This document shows positions 40,259 through 49,716 of a DNA stretch of 64,000 bases, in pieces. Below the pieces are notes generated by a model, which ran no database searches, was not told the DNA's origin, and saw only the letters and a program-made list of their open reading frames with translations. The first letter of the stretch is position 1; each line of letters opens with the position of its first letter. The DNA is from Carpediemonas membranifera (Eukaryota; Fornicata), in the NCBI GenBank assembly GCA_019828565.1, contig JAHDYR010000025.1:960509-1024508 (forward strand), read 5' to 3'. The position numbers and the translations under genes are program-made.

Positions 40259-40480
40259 GTCTATCGGGGAATCACCCATCTATTGCTCTAAAGCCTCGTT
40301 AATGACCTCGTGTTGAGGGCTGTTATGTTCGCCCTGGCCGAAATGTAAATCGGAGAAACGACCCAAAACACCATTGGGCGGGCTATCGACCACTAATCAC
40401 ATGCTTATGTGGTGCTATCCCATTAGATTTGCCGCCCGGGAATTTTGACTTGGTTCGGCAGTCATGCACATCAAGACGGG

Positions 40481-41077
40481 ATGCGGAGACCCGCGAAAAT
40501 CCCAATCACCGTCACAACGGATGGGTTCGATTTTGTGGACCCAGAGGGTTCGAAACGAGCGTTTCAGTTCGTCAAGGACTTGAATGAGGCGCTAGAGAAT
40601 GAAAAGTGCGAATATCGGACGTTTGAAGGCTTCCCTGAGATACCTGCACTCATCATGGTACATGGTGCACAGCCATACTTCTCAGAAGATGCCCCGTATG
40701 AGGAAAACGAGGATGCTGTTGACGAATTCATCGTTCGTTCCGAGAATTTCGTGCCATGCGACGAATTCAGCTCCGACTACGGCTCCGATACCGACACAGC
40801 AGGCTCCCTACACTCCATCCACTCCCCAATAGTAGTCCAACAACAGCTTCGAGCCGTTCTCCAGCGCCCCGACCCAGTCCTCCACTCCCGGCCCTACGGA
40901 TCCATAGAATCGCCCAAGTCGATGGCCCGGTACGTGGTCACGGGCAGGGCAATCACTAGCAGTCTGCCACAGCGAAGGAGGTCGACGATTAGGTCGCAGT
41001 CAAGACCTAGGCCGTCGCTGGCGAAGTCGGCAAGTGGTATAGAAGGTCTCACCGTTGTCGGGACTCAGATCAGGTGA
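40481..41077 (+). CDS. hypothetical protein, 198 aa
   Basis: The open frame extends upstream to 40445 only through non-ATG codons, so ATG 40481 is taken. The N-terminal ~80 residues look globular (KIPITVTTDGFDFVDPEG, FQFVKDLNEALE). They are followed by an acidic Asp/Ser stretch and a basic Arg/Ser-rich tail (QRRRSTIRSQSRPRPS). No family recognised. It lies 110 bp upstream of the Nse4 gene on the same strand. Confidence 0.55.
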   Translation: MRRPAKIPITVTTDGFDFVDPEGSKRAFQFVKDLNEALENEKCEYRTFEGFPEIPALIMVHGAQPYFSEDAPYEENEDAVDEFIVRSENFVPCDEFSSDYGSDTDTAGSLHSIHSPIVVQQQLRAVLQRPDPVLHSRPYGSIESPKSMARYVVTGRAITSSLPQRRRSTIRSQSRPRPSLAKSASGIEGLTVVGTQIR

Positions 41078-41188
41078 CACTGAGATTAACTGAAGGCTGT
41101 GGGTGCGATCCACGCACAGTTTAGAGATACATATTACATGTTATGGTGCAGGCTTTGGAACGTAATAATAAACGCTCCGGCGAGAACG

Positions 41189-42058
41189 ATGACGCAGGTT
41201 GAATACTCGTCACAGCTGGATTATAGCAATATGAATCCGAATGAGGCGCGCAATGATCTTATTCGGCGCACGAATGAAGTCCGCAAGGAATCCGAGGAGC
41301 TAAGGAACGACGTGGAAGCCGCTGCCAACACAATATTGCCCTATTCGCTTCCGCAAGTGCTGAAAAACATTGCAGTTGCTGGATTAATCGCTAGCGACAG
41401 CGATAGAGGCTTCACCGCCGACCTGACCAAACTTGCGCGCGTTTCCTGGGTGCACTTCCCGCCCCGCCCCGTTTCTCTCCTGGGGGAAGGCCTGGCCACA
41501 ACCACCGTAGCCGCAGACAAGCCTGACACTCCCGCTGCACCACGCAACACTTCACAGAAACGAAAGAGTGCCGACGCCCAGTCCCGCGTTCACGTCAACA
41601 CAGTTGCTGTGGACAGTGACAACAGACGCCAAGAGGAGGTCCGCCAAGCCGCCCAGACGAACCAACTGACATCCCTAAAGAAGGACTATGTGCCCTGGGA
41701 CTTGGCTGTCGTTGACCCACTATCGTTTAGCCAGACCGTGGAGAACATATTCGACGTATCCCATTTAGTCCGGAAAGGACTCGCCCGCATCGTAGTTTCT
41801 GATGATAGGGAGCTTATCGAGTCGGTTTTCCGCGAAGTTGGCCATCCCTGGCGGTTTGACGGGCAGCCGGTCTCTCTGGTCAAGTTGAAGTGCGTACCTG
41901 GTCGCCCACAAGCGCAGGCTAGAGGGAGGTGTATTGCACCGCGCCATGTTAGCGCCAAGGCGATTCAGAAATCAATTGAGCGGTTTGGGATCACACACTG
42001 CTTGAGCGGACATCGGGTGTATGACGACCTGCTGAAGAACCTGACTGCGACTGAGTAG
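41189..42058 (+). CDS. NSE4: Nse4-like kleisin of the Smc5/6 complex
   Basis: 289 residues. The C-terminal half contains the Nse4 signature region (DPLSFSQTVENIFDVSHLVRKG, near residue 175), the winged-helix part that binds Smc5. The N-terminus (NEARNDLIRRTNEVRKESEEL) fits the helical Nse4 segment that contacts the Smc6 neck. Nse4 bridges Smc5 and Smc6 in chromosome repair and is nuclear. Codons upstream to 41099 begin with GTG; ATG 41189 is preferred because it starts the conserved N-terminus, although ATG at 41138 is possible. A TAAAT motif lies about 28 nt after the stop. Confidence 0.8.
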   Translation: MTQVEYSSQLDYSNMNPNEARNDLIRRTNEVRKESEELRNDVEAAANTILPYSLPQVLKNIAVAGLIASDSDRGFTADLTKLARVSWVHFPPRPVSLLGEGLATTTVAADKPDTPAAPRNTSQKRKSADAQSRVHVNTVAVDSDNRRQEEVRQAAQTNQLTSLKKDYVPWDLAVVDPLSFSQTVENIFDVSHLVRKGLARIVVSDDRELIESVFREVGHPWRFDGQPVSLVKLKCVPGRPQAQARGRCIAPRHVSAKAIQKSIERFGITHCLSGHRVYDDLLKNLTATE

Positions 42059-42284
42059 ACTGAGTCGGTAATCAGACAGTAATCATAAATGATGAGAGGT
42101 TGTTGCTGACGTGGGACGGGGAAGATGGAATGATGTGGCGAAGCTGGCAGAGGTTGAGCGAGGGCTGCCGGCCATGAGAGTTTCTTCATGGTGCTGCGAG
42201 AAGGCATGCCGACCCCGGCTAGATAGATCAACTTCGAATCAGATTGATCGAGGCAGAACAGAGGAAGTTCCAAGCCGAGACGAA

Positions 42285-43052
42285 ATGGACGCAGTTTCCA
42301 AAGAGATGCTTGAATGGAAAACAACTGAGAGCTACATGGTCAAGCTCCACATTGCGCATAACTATATCTCCGGTGTCTTTATGGAGCAGCGTTTCCACCC
42401 CGAATGGACCGTGGAGAAGGTCAAGGACCAGGTGTACCTGCGCACGGGCACGGAGCCCGCGTTCCAGGTGCTCACGCTGCAGGACGCCAGCGGAAAGACC
42501 ATCTGCACGCTTGACAACGACGCCGCGACGCTCGCCTCGCTCGGCGCCCAGGACGGCTTCACGCTGCACTGCCAGGACACGAACCCCAACTCGCTGGCCA
42601 AGAACGGCGGCTTCGAGGACCTCAGCCAGGTCGAGAAGTACGAGATCTCCGACGAGGCGTACGAGGCGAGAGACAACTCGTACCGCGCCTGGAAGAAGAA
42701 GCTCGAGCGCGAGGAGCCTAACCACCCTTGGCTCGTCAAGATCCGCAACATGAAAGAGAACAAGACCGACGAGGAAGAAGCCAAGCACGTCCACGTCGGC
42801 GACCGTGTCGAGGTCCTTGGTGGCCGCCGCGGTACCGTCCGCTTCGTCGGCGTCGTGCCCGAGATCAAGTCTGGCTGGTGGGTTGGCATCGAGTACGACG
42901 AGCCCAGCGGCAAGCACGACGGCGTGGTCAAGGGCAAGCGCTACTTCGACGCGGCCCCCATGTGCGGCGGCTTCATGCGGCCCAGCGCAGTCAAGGTGGG
43001 TGACTTCCCCCCTCTCGGCCTCGACGACCTCGAGGACGACGACGAGTTGTAA
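42285..43052 (+). CDS. TBCB: tubulin-folding cofactor B
   Basis: 255 residues from ATG 42285. The N-terminal ubiquitin-like domain (VKLHIAHNYISG ... FTLHCQDTNP) is followed by the TBCB-specific EKYEISDEAYEARDNSYRAWKKK segment, a charged linker and a C-terminal CAP-Gly domain (near residue 170: RRGTVRFVGVV, GWWVGIEYDEPSGKHDG). The final residues are acidic DDLEDDDEL. TBCB binds alpha-tubulin and acts with cofactor E in the tubulin assembly pathway. The domain order and spacing match the family. The frame upstream to 42111 begins with GTG and has no conserved features. The stop forms TAAATAG. Confidence 0.92.
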   Translation: MDAVSKEMLEWKTTESYMVKLHIAHNYISGVFMEQRFHPEWTVEKVKDQVYLRTGTEPAFQVLTLQDASGKTICTLDNDAATLASLGAQDGFTLHCQDTNPNSLAKNGGFEDLSQVEKYEISDEAYEARDNSYRAWKKKLEREEPNHPWLVKIRNMKENKTDEEEAKHVHVGDRVEVLGGRRGTVRFVGVVPEIKSGWWVGIEYDEPSGKHDGVVKGKRYFDAAPMCGGFMRPSAVKVGDFPPLGLDDLEDDDEL

Positions 43053-43393
43053 ATAGTAGTAACCGACAGTGCCTGTGCTACTGTGGGCCGGCACTGACTG
43101 TCGCTGAGTCGCTGAAATTAACGACGAGCATGCTCACGTCTGTGCTCTCGATCAGGGGAACGTACAAGCTGGATCGACTGCTGTAATGGTTGGTTTGTTG
43201 GTGCGTCACAAATCCTGTTGACTTCACAGCTGGCGTCGCCAGTCCCCGAGTCAGTGTGTCTCTGTCGCCACCAATCTCAACCTTTACGTGAGCAATCATC
43301 ACACTTGTTAACCACCCGAGCAACAGGCTAACTGACCACATCTACATACACAGCAAGGAAGCATGTAGGCCGGCACGTCCGACTGACTCAAGT
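43053..43393. other. intergenic region
   Basis: No gene seen. Near 43219 an 18-20 bp stretch (CACAGCTGGCGTCG) resembles the start of the RCC1-like 5' block, but the rest does not match. Confidence 0.35.
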
Positions 43394-43505
43394 CCACAGC
43401 CAGAGCGACACCACTGTGTCACCGGGAGGAGGAGACGACACATCAAACATCAAACTCTGACTCGGGTCCACGGTCTGGGCGACCGCGGTGTCAGCGGGAG
43501 GGGGG
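43394..43505 (-). repeat. degenerate two-unit repeat at the 3' end of the non-LTR element
   Basis: On the minus strand two ~45-nt units (TCCCG(C/G)TGACAC ... GTGGAC..GAGTCAG) lie about 70 nt apart, directly after the stop of the retroelement reading frame. They probably belong to its 3' UTR. Roughly 65-70 percent identical by eye. Confidence 0.5.
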
Positions 43506-43508
43506 ATA

Positions 43509-45960
43509 TTAGTAGGAGCGGTCACCCGCGCCGGCTAAGGCGTTGTAGACCCGGCAGTTGCCCTCAGCAAGGGCGACGGCGATGTCAAACTTGAGCCGGT
43601 GGATGTCCCAGCGACTCGGGGACTGCGGGTCATAGCGAGACTTGGAGCCCGCCATAGCCGCGATCTCCTTGAGGAAGTCGAGTGACTTGCGAAGCCATCA
43701 GCACCCAATGCAAACGGACGCACATCAGGGTTGTTGGCCTTCGCATACTTCCAGATCTTGTGTTTCTCAGCGCCCTGCTGGTTGTTGGGCACCGCAGAGA
43801 CCACCACGTCCACGGCGCACTCTTTTCCCTCTCTTCCAGCACGGAACTTCACGTCCGGGCGCACTTCCTCCTTCGAGTCCTCTTCACCGGCTTCTATCAA
43901 CTTCTCTTCCACTCTCACGTCCGCGAACCCCGCTAGCTTCAGGTGCCAGGCGATGACCGCCTTAACTGTGTCGTGGCGGGCGATGACTAGGTCCCAAGCT
44001 CCCTTGCAGCAGAGATGGTGGTACTCCTGACCGCCTGCGGCAACCCTGCAACCAAACTTGCAAGCCTGATTCGGCGGGAGGGCACCCATCAAGGCCGCCA
44101 GCTGGAGGCGAAGGGCGGAGTCCGAGATTTCGTTGAGAACGGGCCTGTATTCGGTGATCAGGTATCTTGCCACGTTGTTACACTCCTCCCGCTCCTCCTC
44201 CGGACCTTCCAGCGACATCCTCAGGGACCGCTGCAGCTTGCCCTTCTTCGCTTCCTTCTTTGCTTCCGCCTCGTTATCAGGCCACTCAGCCGGGAAAGTG
44301 GCCGGATCACTCAACGGCATCTGAGGCCGAAGATCCATCATGGGCCTCATGACGCTTCTCTCACATCCCTCCCCCATGCCATCGTGGGTCATCTGCGCCT
44401 GGATGGTAGCAGCCACATACCCGGTGAGGTTGTCCTTCACCAGGTCCGGGATCCTCAGCCCGTTGTTCCTTATCGGCTCCCGCGCCTGCACCGGCAGCGT
44501 ATCCTCGCCCAGGACCGCAGCGAAGACATCCTCCAGGCTCTCCTGCATGCGCGGGAGCAGACCCCGGATCAGCACCGGCTCGATGGTCTGCATGATGTAG
44601 TTGAGAGAGCCGCAGAGGCACATACGCGCCATAACCAACACATGCCTTACTGCCACCGGCGAGAAGTTATCCCTCGCTGTTTCCGCGAGGATGCGGGCCT
44701 TGGTGTCCACTTCGACCAGCCGGCCCAGTAGGTATTGGCGAACCTCGTCGTCGCGTCCGATCGGGATCTTCGCCGGGGCGATGCAGCCCGCCGGCGGGAC
44801 TCCGCACACCCTGAGGCCAGGGTCCGAGTCGTGGGCAACCGGCATGAGCACCACGGTCTTCCGCTCAACGAGGGTGATGCCAGCGGCCGCTCCCAAACGG
44901 GCGAGGTGCCTCTGGAACTCGTTGAAGGAGTGCCCGGTTTCCATCGTCTGCCCGTTAGTGATTTCCTCCAACGGCCCGGCCGCCCCGACATCGTAGAGGT
45001 AGGCAGACCACTCTTGGCGGTTGGGGCTCTTCGCCGCGGCCGCCAAGAGGACGGGTCCCGATCATGAAGATGAAGAGGGCGGGGCCCAGCGTGTCTCCCT
45101 GATGGACACCCGTCTTGCAGTCAACCGTGAAGGTGTCTGAAAAGAACACCTTAGACACGCCTTGATAGCACACCCTGAGGTAAGGAAGCAGCTCTGGAAT
45201 ATAGTGCTTCACCGCCACCTCGCGGCTCAGGGAGTTGAACGCGTTCTTGAAATCGAACGACGCCACGATCGACCCCCTCTTGTGGGCAGCCTTCAGCCGA
45301 AGGGCGTGAAGCTCGGCGGCGCCCTTCTGTCGGAAACCGAGCTGGCGGGAGCCAAGCACCTTCTGAATGGCATCGCCGTGCTTGACGATGAATGCGTTGG
45401 CAAGGAGCTTTTTCTGGGTTGACCCCATGGCTATAGGCCTCACCCCGCCGCCTGCCTTCGCGAAGGGGGTGCCCCTGGCGTTAAACAGCCACGACTCCCG
45501 GACAGCCCTGGCGCATGGCGAGTCGCCTGCCACAAGCGCATTGAGCAGGGCTGCCATCTCATCCAGGAAGACCGGGTCGCTGCAGCCATGGCGGTAAGGT
45601 GGAGGGCAGTGAAACCCTCACAGCCCGGCGAGGCGTCCTTGTGAAGGCGGCCCAGCGCCACCCTCACCTCGTCCGCGGTGAATGGAGTCGATTCAGCATG
45701 GGGGCACGCTCCCGAGTCAGCTTCCATGGCATGCTTGAGCTCAGCCATAATGTCTCCGGATGGGCTAGCATCTTCGGGGAAGAGCTCTTTCACCTTCTCC
45801 TGGACCTCCGCCCGCGAGATGTCGGCGATGTCCTACTGATTGGTAAGTGCCCTGTAGCCCTTGGCCACGCGGCCTTGGCACATGTGCCTAGCTGCCCGCT
45901 TGTCACGGGAAAAGGCCGGACTGGGCCTCACCAGCCTCTGAGCCAGCCTGGACGGACCGA
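43509..45960 (-). mobile_element. decayed non-LTR retrotransposon with restriction-like endonuclease (R2/CRE type)
   Basis: Reading 5' to 3' on the minus strand: a 5'-truncated pre-RT segment with an in-frame TAG (near 45837), FTADEVRVALGRLHKDASPG, RT blocks VRPIAMGSTQKKLLA, FDFKNAFNSLSR and GVHQGDTLGPALF. The catalytic YxDD is then written YLYD. A C..C...HH..C zinc-like cluster (CKFGCR ... YHHLCC) follows, then an endonuclease-like RPDVKF ... ECAVDVVVSA pattern, ending at a TAA at 43509 after at least one more frameshift (near 43697). RT upstream of a C-terminal restriction-like endonuclease defines the R2/CRE/NeSL group. It is non-functional as it stands. Its 5' edge abuts the truncated 5' block of RCC1-like copy 10. 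Confidence 0.82.
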
Positions 45961-46014
45961 CTATTGGATAAGTTAGTCAGAATTTGGCCATCGCCGAACT
46001 GAGCGCTGAAAGCC

Positions 46015-47625
46015 ATGAGCAGCGCTAGTTCCTCGCCATCGGCCATCAGAGATGCGCTTATCTCCGTATTCCGCGCCTCGCTCGTTGTAACGGCCTCCAT
46101 CTCCGGGGACATCCCCTCGTTGCTCCAGCACGCCTACTCCAGACACTTCGGCGAGCAGATGCCCTCGATCCACAACAACAAGAGCACTGTTACACCAACG
46201 AGCGTCCCTCCTCGCCACGCTCTCCAAGATCCCCCCTCTCGAACCAACCGCGCAAGCCCTCCTCGACCGCGCCCGCTCGATCCTCACCAGCGGCCCCCCG
46301 CTGTCCATGAACGTCGAGCTCGCGGACGGCGAGGAGCTCCCGGTCGCCATGCACACGCTGAACCAGGGCGCGGTGTGGGCGTGTCTCATGGGTGGTGGGG
46401 CCAACCCCGACCTCGAGGACAGGGTGCTGGAGGAGGCAAGAGAGGAGGAGCCAGATGATATTGAGATGCATAACAGAATCCGCAAGGCTCTCACCCCCGA
46501 GGCCAAGTGCCTCTGGTTCCTCTGCCGCAAGTTCTTCTTCTCGCTGAACGTCGCTGAGAAGGACGGCGAGAGCTATCAGTACACAGTATACGGCGATTGC
46601 TACCACCACCTCATGTACATGGGCCGACTCTTCATGCTCGACACTGACTATCACGCCGCCCTCACCAGGGCCAGGATGCCCAGGGCCCTCGAGGTCTACA
46701 GCGACTGGACCACCCACATCGCCAGGACACCCAAGGGTCTGTGGGGCTGGGGTGATAGCGGATATGGTCAGCTGGGGTTCAAGTCATCTGGGTTCGTCGA
46801 CCCGACCCGCCTCACCTTCCCCGCCTGCCCAAGGTCGCCGAGCACGAGGCCAGCCTGCCCCCCTGGGAGAAGCACAGGGTGGTGACCGATGTGTCGATGG
46901 AGAGATGGCAGACGTTCATACTCACCCCAGTCAGCACTGTCATGGCTGGTGGCAGTTCAGAAAAGTTTGTCGACCCGGTCGAGCGGGAGAAAAACAAACA
47001 CCTCTTCCACCCAGTCGCCGTGCCCGGTGGCTTTGTCCCAGATCACATCATGCATGTGGGTCCGTTGCATGCAGTGACTGTCATCCTCTCCATGGGCGAT
47101 CGGCAGGTGATCAGCGGAGAAAGCTGGAAAGGCCAGCTGGGACTTGGTCATGAGAATGATATGTCTGGATTCGTCGACTTGCCATTCAGGGTCGACCGGA
47201 TCATGACTCCTGAAGATGATTTTAACGTCTTCCTCTGCGACCGCCAGCTGCTGTTCGCCGGCGAAGTTCCCCGTCCTATCGCCCAGTCGGGCCTGCTGCC
47301 TGGGTACAGCGAGGGCGACAAGTGCCTCACAGCCACCCAACTCCGGTTCCCAGAGAGAGTCAAGGGATTCTTTTGTGACTATGATCTTATCTGGGTCACT
47401 GAGGGCCGCACTCATCTATGCGACGGAGAAAACCAGTACAGCGTGCCTTTTGAGGCGACGGCAGTTGGTATCACAACTCAAGAAGATGAAGCCTTCAGCT
47501 CATTCCGCGACGCTACTGGCCAGTTGTTCAGGGTATCCGAGGCTGGCGCTGAGCCAGTCGAGTGCGAGACGCCCGAGTCGTGGGAAGACATCATTCCCGT
47601 CGACATCGACCCGTATGGTTCATAA
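46015..47625 (+). pseudogene. RCC1-like copy 10, full length with two frameshifts
   Basis: ATG 46015 follows a 5' block cut at 45972 by the non-LTR element. 14 bp are missing near 46207 (between two TCCCT repeats), and one C is missing from the CCTGCCCCAAGG site near 46829. The last frame runs to TAA 47625. Blocks match copy 7 (ERWQTFIL, GSSEKFVDPVEREKNK, GPLHAVT). It serves as the empty-site reference for both insertions in copy 7. Confidence 0.83.
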
Positions 47626-48270
47626 ATAGTGACAGCCGACCTGATTCGAGTATCTTAACCACTCATCCACTCAATCAAACCCAAAAGCCAATTGAGCACA
47701 GCTTCCCGCTCTAGAAGAACGTCTTTGTCTCGAATCGTCAAGCCTATTCCGCCATACATCTAACCTTTGCTTGAACAAGCAAGAGTGTCAGATGGGGTGA
47801 TCAAGTTGGGTGAGTGCGAGGCCAAATCATCTATAAGATTTGAATGATATCATCCCTGTCGACCTGACGACTCTGCTGTGACAGCCTGAGTAGCAATCGC
47901 CCAAGTGAGGGATTTATGTGCCAAACCTGGTCGTCTGTGCGAAAATATTGTCACGTGCGATGTGTTCACATCGTGTCAGACTTGATGCACATCTTGATGC
48001 TCGGTGCAACTAGTTCTGGATCTATCTCGCGTAAGCAGCTGGCTTAGGCCGACAGCTCGACTGGGAGGAGCTCTAGTTTTCTGTAACTGGCTCAGCAACG
48101 ACAGTAACGACAGCAATTACGACGCTCCTCATGACTCTCTGCCCAGTGCTTCTCTCCATGCCCACACACTGCCTGGACTCCTACCAACCCCGACTGCCCA
48201 GTGGTCAAGTCCGCCTCAGTGGTAACATGTTACATGTTGCTGGTGGCACAGACAGAATTCAACATTTCAT
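47626..48270. other. intergenic region
   Basis: The first ~60 bp resemble the 3' flank of other RCC1-like copies in diverged form (GTGACAGCCGACCTGATTCG). The remainder holds only short frames without features. Confidence 0.4.
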
Positions 48271-48765
48271 TTAACAGGAGATACCGCTCTTGAGAGTAGC
48301 GACCATAATAACTGACACAATCATGCCATACAGGCCGAGGACCTCACCAAAAACAAGCAAGAGGATCATGCCGATGAAAAGCTTAGGCTCGCGGGCAATG
48401 GCGCGCGTCACAGCGTCACCGGTGATGCCGATAGCGATACCAGATGCAAGGGACGCCACACCGACTGAGAGACCGGCGGCAAGGTGGGCAAACCCGTCCC
48501 AAATAGGATAGTTGGAAGCGCTCCCCATGTTGAGCATGATGAAGAAACTGGTGATGAGGCCGTAAATACCAAGCATACCAGCCATAAGAACGGGAAGAAT
48601 GTGCTTAATGACGGCGCCAGGCTTCTGTACACCGAGTGTGACGATACCGACACCGGATTTGGCGGTACCGTATGCAGCACCAAGGCAAGAAAGGCCGATA
48701 GCGGCAGCAACTCCCATGAAACCAAAGAAAGGGGCAGAAGCAGGGCACAGATCAGACGTCGCCAT
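48271..48765 (-). CDS. V-type ATPase proteolipid subunit c
   Basis: 164 residues from ATG 48765, the standard length for subunit c. Four hydrophobic helices are visible. The first hairpin contains GAAYGTAKSGVGI. Helix 4 contains the proton-carrying Glu in LLLVFGEVLGLYG. The repeat-like pair SGIAIGITGDAVTRA is also typical. It forms the membrane rotor ring of the V-ATPase on endomembranes and acidifies them. The frame is open upstream to 48873, but the residues there are not family-like. The stop forms TAAATG. Confidence 0.95.
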   Translation of the reverse strand: MATSDLCPASAPFFGFMGVAAAIGLSCLGAAYGTAKSGVGIVTLGVQKPGAVIKHILPVLMAGMLGIYGLITSFFIMLNMGSASNYPIWDGFAHLAAGLSVGVASLASGIAIGITGDAVTRAIAREPKLFIGMILLLVFGEVLGLYGMIVSVIMVATLKSGISC

Positions 48766-49085
48766 GACTCGTTGATAGTGCATCTTTTTTCCAGAAAAAA
48801 AGGGATGGTTTGAATACTCCATGGAGGGTCGGAAATAGAGTCTGCTACTGCTCAAAAATGAGATTGACGCCATGCGTTACCTACTAACCGTATTTTTATC
48901 AGGCAATTTTGTGGAAATCGTCTGGAGATCGGTTGGCAATATCGACAGCAGCGGCCCATGGCAAGCGCAGGATAGTGCGCTATGATCCTATAAGTCGCTT
49001 CTGTCGACACCGAAAATAGTAGAAAGGGCCATTCTGAACTATCATAGAGTGCACAGTGCAAGCACTGCGTCTCTCCACTGCAATT
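48766..49085. other. intergenic region with a 25-bp piece of the dispersed repeat
   Basis: 49040-49064 repeats TATCATAGAGTGCACAGTG and the following six bases of the 230-bp repeat. Otherwise featureless. Confidence 0.4.
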
Positions 49086-49405
49086 AGCTTGCCCGGAGGC
49101 GAAGACTAGCGGCTGGTTAGCCGTAATTGGTGTATTGGGGTTATAGTTGGGAAGACGGGCTGGATTTCTGAAAGCACTGGCTTGATACTGTGCATCCGTC
49201 ATGAGGCCGCAATCCAAGATGTTCTGTGCAGCAGTCTTGTCTCTGTGGGAGAGATTGAGCCAAGTGGTGGTAGGATCGGAATTGAGGCGTTGCTGTCTGT
49301 ACCATGGAGCACCTTGACAATTCGGGTTGTGGCATCGCATCGTGCGCCTCGTGTAGCGAGTTCTACGGAACCTCGCGGGGCAGAAGGGGCAGACGAGTGA
49401 GATAC
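49086..49405 (-). pseudogene. fragment of a zinc-finger-like gene
   Basis: Minus-strand frame without a start inside a complete gene: CPFCPARFRR followed by MRCHNPNCQGAPWYRQ gives a CxxC...CxxxxC cluster, then about 70 protein-like residues (TWLNLSHRDKTAAQN, DCGLMTDAQYQASAFRN) until unrelated sequence near 49086. No family recognised. Flanked on one side by the repeat fragment and on the other by the 230-bp repeat, so it looks like a rearranged scrap. Confidence 0.4.
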
Positions 49406-49427
49406 TGCAGTCTTCCGATCTGATTTA

Positions 49428-49657
49428 TATATAAACTGCACAATGACTCAGGGGTGCAGGGCAAATATGACCCAATCAATTGATCACCACAGCTGCCTCC
49501 TCTCCCGGTGGTTGATGACCCCCGACGATGATGACTGACTATCGAAATATCACTCTCAAGAAGAAGGAAGGGAGAACGGGAAGGGGTAATGAAGTATCAT
49601 AGAGTGCACAGTGCAAGCAGTAAAGTAGGGCTCTCAATCGTCTATAGCAGACTTCAC
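49428..49657 (+). repeat. 230-bp dispersed repeat, copy B
   Basis: Same as 34256-34485. It ends 60 bp upstream of the ATG at 49717. Confidence 0.85.
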
Positions 49658-49716
49658 ATTCATTCTTCGCAGTTTTGCCTGCAGTTCTGCGAGGGCTTGA
49701 CAATTCTAACCAACCG

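Noticed and set aside
42228-43094. 288-codon minus-strand frame
   Set aside because: Shadow of tubulin cofactor B; composition (Val/Leu/Asp/Glu-rich) is that of a reverse-complement artefact.
48004-48225. 73-codon plus-strand frame
   Set aside because: No features, no conserved context; treated as intergenic.
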